Below are positions 18,201 to 25,800 of a stretch of 64,000 bases of DNA, in pieces. Position 1 is the first letter of the stretch. The number at the start of each line of letters is the position of its first letter. Origin of the DNA: CAVQBJ01 sp963819075 (GTDB taxonomy: Bacteria; Actinomycetota; Thermoleophilia; Solirubrobacterales; Solirubrobacteraceae); contig CAWFUP010000001.1 of assembly GCA_963819075.1 (NCBI GenBank), positions 1-64,000 of the forward strand. The letters run 5' to 3'. The position numbers and the translations under genes were made by a program. A model generated the notes under the pieces. It was not told the DNA's origin. It worked only from the letters and a program-made list of their open reading frames with translations, and made no database searches.

Positions 18201-18851
18201 GTCCCACCGCTCGACTTTATTCCGATCGCCGAGGAGACGGGCCTGATCGGTGCGCTCGGGCGCTACGTGCTCGAGCGGGCATCCGCGCAGGGCGCTGCCT
18301 GGCAGCAACGCTATGGGACGCCGCTGAAGATGTACATCAACGTGTCGGGCTTTCAACTTGCCGATGTGCAGTTCGCCGCTCAGGCGGTCGAGATCGCACG
18401 ACGCAGCGGGCTCATGCCAGAGACGCTCGGCTTGGAGGTCACCGAGAGCGTTCTCATCGCCGAGGGGCGCTCCTCGATCGATGTCCTGCGCGAGCTCGAT
18501 GCACACGGGCTGCCGCTCGTGCTCGACGACTTCGGTACGGGCTACTCCTCGCTCAGCTACCTGCGGCGCTTCCCGCTGAACTCGGTCAAGGTCGACCGCT
18601 CGTTCATCGACGGCCTCGGCAGCAGCGAGCAGGACGCGGCAATCATGAAGGCCATCGTCGAGATGTGCCGAGCGCTCGGTCTGACCGTGGTCGGAGAGGG
18701 CGTCGAGACGCCGGCACAGCTTCAGCAGCTTCGCGAGCTCGGTTGCGATCAGGTTCAGGGCTACCTCTTCTGCCGTCCGATGCCTGTCGATGAAGCCTCC
18801 GAGTTCCTCGACCGGCACCTCGGGCCACAGGCGCTCCCCCGCGCCGCATAG
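15231..18851 (+). CDS. PAS-PAS-GGDEF-GAF-GGDEF-EAL signalling protein
   Basis: 1206 residues, cytoplasmic. Order: N-terminal PAS-like domain (about 1-115), two PAS domains (about 135-250 and 255-375), diguanylate cyclase 1 (LGGDEF, GGDEF at 471-475), a basic linker (about 555-600), GAF (about 600-760), diguanylate cyclase 2 (GGDEF at 850-854), and an EAL phosphodiesterase (Glu978-Ala-Leu, then VSGFQL, EVTESVL, DDFGTGYSS, GEGVET, QGYLF). All three catalytic motifs are intact, so it could both make and degrade c-di-GMP. Two cyclases in one chain is unusual; it looks like two ordinary PAS-GGDEF and GAF-GGDEF-EAL proteins fused. The linker (PRAPRSRALARAGARLTRSP) is odd, and a neighbouring frame there looks about as protein-like. 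ATG 15231 is chosen over 15024 because the extra residues look non-coding. Confidence 0.9.
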   Translation: MSGRVERDVHNIERGAEALLREHPDALVCGLASEGLIVPVPQSVGLWGQGAIEGRAVTDVVIAEDRMTVVDAWGRVQEDGVAEGRVRLLNRPSSWATLHLLDLRAIHGVLLAILLPAQGEAAPGLDDQVESLDTAPPRCCTIMQDQGGVVVDVDDAFTQMFGYAAEDVIGKPVLDQIHPGDQAFTVERWIAMLSTRRVQQLRARRRHKDGHYVWLDLTLSNHLNQPDRNCVAVEMIDVSAEMGARGELQSKSALLERLIEGTSDGLLQVDSERTVVYYNDRLLEILHGGADSRAAELARASVLEGSRASSLRELLRAVSDEGIASFEAALERGLSDGTDRDVEVDVALRTGGWRRAVMRIRVLRPAGGEVSGALISVLDLADSGRAHRELDSRLRLDSLTRCQNRASILDAVQRELDRDGAANTGVVYVDLVDFEAVNDTLGHAAGDELLVLVAERLRAASREHDGIGRLGGDEFLVLLPDIPTPEVASSAARRIEASLRAKAELSCGTVALSARVGVGFACMRDESIGAEALVLRAEEAVSATEAHGRDAGPRAPRSRALARAGARLTRSPRYRYEGDSSTGRTAVRRRRALSKEETERRLTQHTRQHDAVAHLGQLALREHDQAAFLDEVVATVARTLEIELCTLLRLRDNEEMLDVIANAGYNHGPTALPTGRDTQSGYTLRTREPVVSDDLPGETRFDSTLLVEQGMLSGMTAVVDGREHPFGVLTAHTSRRRCFTRDDVNFLIAIANVVSAAVERGRKEDSARHAALHHSLTGLPNRTLALDRIDRALARRRRDGTDVSVLVIDVDRFELINDSLGHDAGDAVLLGLAARLEEALRPSDTIAHLGGDEFLIVSEHSEGARYAVELAERLGAAVRRPLVSASGAHHLSASIGIALASETEDSAVSLLRDADAAMHRAKDEGRGRYELFDETVRAQLVSRLRTETELRVALELEQLEIHYQPILDLASGQPVAAEALVRWRHPQHGLVPPLDFIPIAEETGLIGALGRYVLERASAQGAAWQQRYGTPLKMYINVSGFQLADVQFAAQAVEIARRSGLMPETLGLEVTESVLIAEGRSSIDVLRELDAHGLPLVLDDFGTGYSSLSYLRRFPLNSVKVDRSFIDGLGSSEQDAAIMKAIVEMCRALGLTVVGEGVETPAQLQQLRELGCDQVQGYLFCRPMPVDEASEFLDRHLGPQALPRAA

Positions 18852-18932
18852 CCGCCCAGCCGCCTGAAGTGTCGCGCTTCTCGGCCGCCGGGCGCAGAGG
18901 GTCGCACGCGATGTCGTCGTGCGACGCCTTCG

Positions 18933-19661
18933 TCACTCGTCCTCACCGACGGGGACCGCCACGGCGGTGAGGATCACCCCGTCGCACAGCGACCAGCGGC
19001 CGCGAAGCGCATCGAGCCGCAGGCCATTCATCGTCGGAGGCCCGGTGAGCGGCAGCACGGAGAACTCCGCCGTGTCGCGCTGAAACGACAGGCGCACGTG
19101 CTCGAAGGACAGCCGCCGCCCCGTGAGCGAATACCAGGCCTTGTACACCGCTTCCTTGGCGCTGAAGACGAGCCTGGCCTTGTGCAGGCCCGCATCGCTG
19201 CAGTAGAGGTCACGCTCGCGGCCCGACGCGACCTGGGCCGCCACTAGCGCGGGTAGCGCTCGGTTGGGCTCGGCGTCGATGCCAAGCGCGAGGAGGTCCC
19301 GCGCATGTGCCACCGCGCAGGCCGCGTAGCCGCGGCAATGCGTGATCGAGCCGACTACCCCGGTCGGCCAGATGGGCTCGCCCCGTGCCCCGGCCGGGAT
19401 CGGCGCGGCCGGGACGCCAAGCTCGCCCAGGGCCCGTCGCGCGCATGCGCGCCCCGTGACGAACTCGCGGCGGCGCTTCTCGACGGCCCTCTCCACAGCG
19501 CGCTCCTCCTCTGGGTAGAGCGCGACATCGAGGAGGTCTTGGCGTGTCTCGGCGCTCGCGACGTCCGCGGGCAGCAGGCGTTCGATCTCCGTCGGCGAGA
19601 CGACGGCCGCTCGGTCGAACCGTCGCGGCCGTAGCGAGGACGATGGCGCTGGCAGGTACAC
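18933..19661 (-). CDS. 4'-phosphopantetheinyl transferase, Sfp/EntD type
   Basis: 242 residues. It moves the phosphopantetheine arm of CoA onto the active Ser of carrier domains. Family motifs in order: VGSITHCRGYAACA (about 103-116), ALGIDAEPNR (about 125-134) with the Mg-binding Asp and Glu, and FSAKEAVYKAWYSLTGR (about 165-181) with the second Glu and the Lys. The spacing matches EntD/PptT-like enzymes. It is transcribed divergently from the polyketide synthase, sharing a 146-bp intergenic region, and is the obvious activator of that protein's two carrier domains. Start ATG 19661. Confidence 0.93.
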   Translation of the reverse strand: MYLPAPSSSLRPRRFDRAAVVSPTEIERLLPADVASAETRQDLLDVALYPEEERAVERAVEKRRREFVTGRACARRALGELGVPAAPIPAGARGEPIWPTGVVGSITHCRGYAACAVAHARDLLALGIDAEPNRALPALVAAQVASGRERDLYCSDAGLHKARLVFSAKEAVYKAWYSLTGRRLSFEHVRLSFQRDTAEFSVLPLTGPPTMNGLRLDALRGRWSLCDGVILTAVAVPVGEDE

Positions 19662-19772
19662 GTCTGCACAACGATATAGGCCTTTGGTGAGCGACGGGGC
19701 GCTTTGGCGAGCGACGATACGAGTCGAGCGCCCGTGCGAGAAAGCTGAGAAACTGAATCGCCGTCACGTTTC

Positions 19773-19807
19773 GCGCGCTTCCGCGCGCTATATTCGCGTG
19801 TCCGTAT
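19773..19807 (+). promoter_or_regulatory. candidate promoter and operator of the polyketide synthase
   Basis: In the 146-bp divergent region, the inverted repeat GCGCGC-TTCC-GCGCGC (19773-19788) abuts TATATT (19789-19794), a good actinobacterial -10 hexamer, about 13 bases before the ATG at 19808. The ATG lacks a ribosome binding site, which fits a very short leader. No clear -35 box. Confidence 0.35.
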
Positions 19808-22800
19808 ATGATCCGTCTGCGTCAAGGAAGCGGGTCGGCGACCGCAGTGCCGTGGCGCTTTGCCACGCTGGTGGACGCGCTGACCCAACAGGCGAAGGAT
19901 CGCCCGGATTCGATTGCCGTGCGCTTCGTTGCGCCCGGCGGCGGCTCGCTCGCGGACTCGGACGTTTCCGAGGTCACCTTCGCCGAGCTTCACCGGCGCG
20001 CCGCGTCGATTGCCGCGGTCCTGGCCGAGCGCGCCGAGCCCGGCGATCGAGCGCTGCTGCTGTGCGCGCCCGGCCTCGAGTACGTAGCCGCGCTGTTCGG
20101 CTGCTTCTACGCGGGCGTGGTCGCGGTGCCGGCCTACCCGCCCGTCAACTCCGCCGGTGACGAGCGCCTCACGCGACTGATCGGCGACTGCTCCCCGAGC
20201 GCCACGCTGACCGTGAAGGCGATCGCCGACTTCTCCCAAGCGCTCTGCCGGCAAGCTGGGAGCGTAGGCCCGGATCCGCACATGGTGCTCCTCGACGCGT
20301 TGGAGCTCGGCGACCGCCCCGCTGGGACGACTCCCGAGCTCCTCAGCGATCTCGCCTTCCTTCAGTACACGTCGGGCTCCACCGGCGATCCGCGCGGAGT
20401 GATGCTCACGCACGCGAACCTGCTCGCCAACGTCTGCTCGATCGCGTCGCATCTCGAGCTCGCAGACGATGCCCGCGGCGTCTTCTGGCTTCCCCCTTAC
20501 CACGACATGGGGCTCATCGGCGGCATCCTCACGAGCGTCGTGCTCGGCGGCGAGACGACGCTCATGTCGCCGATGTCGTTCCTGGCGACTCCGCTGCTCT
20601 GGCTCGAGGCTGTCAGCCGCTATCGGGGCACCTTCTCCGCCGCTCCCAACTTCGCGTATGACCTTTGCGTGCGGAAGATCACGGCGCACCAGGCAGCTGC
20701 GCTCGATCTCTCGTCATGGAAGAGCGTCATCAACGGGGCCGAACCGGTGCGCCAGGAGACGATGGATCGCTTCGCGGCGCACTTCGCGCCAGGCGGGTTC
20801 AGGCGGTCAGCGTTCATGCCCGCCTACGGTCTGGCCGAGGCGACGCTGCTGGTGAGCGCTGCCAGGCTCGGCGTGCGCCACACCCCATCCCCCCCGGGGG
20901 CGCCGAGCGACAACGGGGCCGCAGGGGATCCATCGTCCCCGACGGGCCCGCTCGTGTCGGTGGGAGTGCCGGACGACGGGGCGAGGCTCCTGATCGTCGA
21001 CCCCGAGACGAGGCGTGCCGTCCCAGATGGCGAGGTGGGGGAGATCTGGTTCTCCAGTTCCACTGTGGGCGCCGGGTATTGGGGGAGTCCGCAGAAGAGC
21101 GAGGCGACGTTCGCCGCCACGCTCGCCGAAGACCCCGATGGGCCCCGCTTTCTCCGCACCGGGGACCTGGGAGTGCTCCGGGACGGTGAGCTCTACATCA
21201 GCGGGCGGATCAAGGATCTCATCATCGTGCGTGGCCAGAATTACCACACGCACGACGTCGAGCTCGCCGCCAGCAAGGCGGAGTCCGCGCTTCGCCCGGG
21301 GTGTCTCGCGGCGTTTGGCGTGGACGGCGAGCAGGGCCAGCGCCTGGTCCTCGTGGCGGAGCTCGCCCGCGCACTGGAGGACGACGATGCCGCCGAGGCG
21401 CTCTTCGGACGCGTCCGCGCGCGCATCGGCCGAGACGTGGGCCTCGCCCTCGACGAGCTGGTGCTGATCGAGCGCGGCGCCAGCCTGAAGACCAGCAGCG
21501 GCAAGATCCGTCGCGCCGCGACCCGCGCCGCCTACGTCGAGGACGCGTTGCGCGTGGTGGCGCGCTATCGGTGGTCCGGGACGCCGGACGGTGCTCCATC
21601 GGACGCTGACGGCGCAGCCGGCACCGGCGCCGACGAGGGCTCCTCCGACCGGGCATCTGCGAAGCGCGCGCTCGGAGCCCGCCGCCTGGCGGAGCTCCCT
21701 GCGCGCGAGCGCGAGGCGATCCTGCGCGAGCGCGTGCTCACACACCTGACCGCGTTGCTCGGGGACGTCCCGGCGGACGCGATCACGGCGGGGCGGACGT
21801 TCAAGGAGCTCGGCCTCGAATCGCCCGGAGCGGTGGAGCTGAGCGCCCGGCTCGGCACGGAGAACGCACTCGACCTGTCGCCGACGCTCTGCTTTGAGCA
21901 TCCGAGTCCGGCCGCACTCGCCGCCTACCTCTCCGCACGGCTTGCCGGTGAGACACCGCGGCGAGTCGCGCGACCGCGTGCGCCCGCCACCAACGAGCCT
22001 GTGGCGATCGTCGGGATGGCGTGCCGCTTCCCGGGTGGCGTCGACTCGCCCGAGAGCCTGTGGGCGCTGCTGAGCCGCGGCGCCGACGCGATCTCAGAGT
22101 TCCCGCGTGATCGAGGCTGGGACCTCGCCCGCCTCTTCGACGCCGATCCGGAGCGCCCCGGCACGAGCCATGCGCGCGAAGGAGGCTTTCTCCAGGACGC
22201 CGCCGCCTTCGACGCGGGATTCTTCGGCATCGGCCCGCGGCAGGCGGATGCGATCGATCCGCAGCAGCGGCTGATCTTGGAGGTCGCCTGGCAAGCGCTC
22301 GAAGACGCCGGGATCGACCCAACCGCACTGGCGGGCAGCGCGACGTCGGTGTTCGCGGGCGTGAGCTCCCTCGATCACGCGATCAGGCTCGGGAGCATCC
22401 GCTCGCGCGAGCTCGAGGCCCACCTGCTGACCGGTGCTGCCGCCAGTGCGGTCTCGGGACGCGTGGCGTACGCGTTGGGGCTGAGGGGCGCCGCGGTGAC
22501 CATCGACACCGGGTGCTCGTCATCGCTCGTCGCGCTGCATGAGGCGAGCCGGGCGCTCGCCGGAGGCGAATGCTCGCTCGCGCTGGCCGGCGGCGTCACG
22601 GTCCTCTCCACGCCCGCGGTCTTCACCGGCTTCAGCCGTCAGGGCGCCCTCGCGACGGACGGGCGCTGCAAGCCCTTCGCTGCTGCCGCCGATGGCACGA
22701 GCTTCTCGGAGGGCGCGGGCCTGTTGGTGCTCGAGCGTCTGGCCGACGCACGCGAGCGCGGACACCGCGTGCTTGCGCTCGTGCGGGGCAGCGCGGTCAA

Positions 22801-25800
22801 CCAGGACGGTAGGAGCAACGGGTTCACCGCACCAAATCCGAACGCACAGGAAGAGGTGATCCGCGCGGCGCTCGCGGCCGCCGATCTCGCACCGGATGAC
22901 ATCGACGCGGTCGAGGCGCACGGCACCGGCACGGCGCTCGGCGACCCGATCGAGGCGCAGGCGCTCATTGCCGCCTACGGACCCGGTCGTAGCCGCCCGC
23001 TATGGCTCGGATCGCTGAAGAGCAATCTCGGGCATACGCAGGCCGCGGCCGGAGTCGCCGGCGTGATGAAGATGGTCATGGCGATGCGCCACGAGCGGTT
23101 GCCAAAGACGCTGCACGTCGATGAGCCCTCGCCGCATGTCGACTGGTCGTCTGGCGCGGTCAGCTTGCTCTCGAGCGCGCGCGAGTGGCAGCGCGGCAGG
23201 CGCCCGCGTCGAGCGGGTGTCTCCTCGTTTGGCATAAGCGGCACGAATGCGCACGTCGTCCTGGAGGAGGCTCCGCCGTGCGCGGAGGAGGTGCGCCCCG
23301 CGCCGGCTCCCGTGCTCGTCTGGGTGCTCTCGGCCAAGAGCGAGCCGGCGCTCCGACGCCAGGCGCAGCGCTTGAGGGCGCATCTCGACCGCCACCCGGA
23401 GCTCTCGGCGCTCGATGTCGCGTACACGCTCGCGACGGGGCGCGCTCGCATGGAGCATCGCGCGGCGATCCTGGGCAGCGATCGCGAGGCGCTCGTCGCC
23501 GGTCTCGAAGCGCTCGTCGAGAACGAGTTCTGCGGGACGGTGTTCTCCGGGCGCATTCGGAAAGACAACGCGGTCGCGTTCGTCTTCGGCGGTCAGGGCG
23601 CGCAGTGGCACGGGATGGCACGCGAGCTCATGGACTCCTCGGCGGCGTTCGCCGACAGCCTCCGCGCCTGCGAGGCCGCGCTCTCGCCGCACGTCGACTG
23701 GTCGCTGGGAGATGTGCTCCGCGGCGCCGACGAGGCTGCGCTCCGGCGCGTCGACGTCGTGCAACCGGCTCTGTGGGCGGTGATGGTCTCGCTGGCCGGG
23801 CTGTGGCGCTCCTTTGGCGTTCATCCTGCGATCGTCGTCGGGCACTCGCAGGGCGAGATCGCCGCCGCGCAGGTGGCGGGCGGCCTCTCGCTGCAGGACG
23901 CCGCACGGCTCGTCGCGCGTCGCGGCCGAGCGCTTCGCGAGCTCGAAGGCGCGGGAGACATGATCTCGCTCGGCGTTGGCGCCCAGGAGGCCGAGCGGCT
24001 GATCGCAGGGTTCGGCGAAGGCATCTCGCTTGCCGCGGAGAACGGCCCGCGGGCAACGGTCGTCTCCGGCGATACCCGCGCTCTCGAGGAGCTTCTGGTG
24101 GCCTGTGAGGCAGAACGGGTGAGCGCGCGGCGCATCGCCGTCGGCTTCGCCTCGCACTCGCGACAGGTGGAGGCGATCCGAGAGCCCTTCCTGCGGTCGC
24201 TGGTATCGCTTCGTCCTCGCAGCGGTCATCTGCCGTTCCTCTCCTCTCTCGCGGCAGAGGTGATCGACACGGCGGGCCTCGACGGCGAATACTGGTATCG
24301 CTCCCTGCGCGAGCCGGTCCGCTTCGCGCAGGCAACCCGCGCGCTGATGCGCGCAGGCTGCTCGGCGCTGATTGAGATGAGCCCGCACCCCGTGCTCGCG
24401 GTGCCGATGCAGGAAACGATCGACGAGGTCGCCGCTGGCGACGAGGTCGTCGTGATCGCCTCGCAGCGACGCGGCTCGGGTGATCAACAGACGTTCCTGA
24501 GCGCGCTCGGCGAGGCGTTCGTGCACGGCGTGGACGTCGACTGGAGGCCGTTGTTCGACGGCCGAGGGGCGCAGCTCGTTGCCCTACCGACATACCCGTT
24601 CGAGCGCGAGCGCCACTGGCTCATGCCAGAGCCGGCCGACGCAGGCGCTGCGGTCCGTGTCGGTCGAGAGCATCCGCTGCTCGATACGAGCGTGCGCCTC
24701 GCCGAGCGCGATGCGTGGCTCCTCGGCGGGCGTATCTCGCTGCACACGCATCCCTGGCTTGCCGAGCACCGCGTGCTCGAGGCGGCCCTGCTGCCCGCGA
24801 GCGCCTTTCTCGACCTGGCGCTCCACGCGGGCAGCAAGGTTGACTGCGAAGAGGTGCAGGAGCTGACGCTCCAGGCGCCCCTCGTCCTGCCCGAGGCAGG
24901 GGTCACCGAGCTGCAGGTGAGCGTCGGCGAGCCGGACGAGGACGGCCGCAGGGCGCTCCTGATCGCCTCGCGTCCACTGCCGGCGGACGACGACGAAGAC
25001 GCCGAATGGTGTCACCACGCGCGCGGCGCGCTGACGCCGGCCGCACCCGTTGCGGTCGCAGACGTCACGAACGACCCATGGCCGCCGCCCGCCGCCGAGC
25101 CGATCGAGCTCGACTATCTGGAGGACCGCCTGGCCGAGCTCGGCATCAGCTCGGGCCACGCGTTTCGGCGCCTGCGAGCAGCTTGGCGGCTCGGCAACGA
25201 GGTGTTTGTCGAGCCCGCGCTCGAGGACGGGGACGCGGACGCGAGCTTCGGCATCGGCCCGGCCCTCGTGGACGCGATGGTCGTCGCGGCATCGGCACAG
25301 ATCGGGGCATCCGAGCGGGGCCGCGTCCTGATGCCCTTCGCCTGGAGCGGGGTGCGCGCGGGCGCCGCCAGCTCCGCTCGGCTGCGCGCAAGGATTGGCG
25401 TTGTCGGCGACTCGCTTGCCATCGACGTCACCGATGAGGACGGCCGGCAGGCGCTGTCCGTCAAAGAGGTCGTGATGAGACCGCTCGAGACCGCCCAGCT
25501 GCGCAGCGCCGGGCTCTCGGACCGCGAGCTGCTGCTCGGGCTCGATTGGGTGGACGTCAGCGCCCCCGGCCAAGCTGGGGAGTGGGCCGGCGTGGGCGTG
25601 CTGGGCGATGCCGAGGTTGGGGCGGTGTCGCCGCCACGGTATGCCGACATGGAGGCGGTGGCCGACGCCGCCGGCAGTGGCGCATCGCTTCGAGCCCTCC
25701 TGGTCGGGGTGAACGCGCAGGAGCAGACGCCTGCTGGCGTGCGCGATGCCGCCGCGCGCACGTTGAGCTTCCTGCAGTCGTGGCTCGGCGACGAGCGGCT

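Noticed and set aside
23000..24526. 508-codon minus-strand ORF inside the polyketide synthase
   Set aside because: Antisense shadow over the KS-AT region. The catalytic motifs are all on the plus strand.
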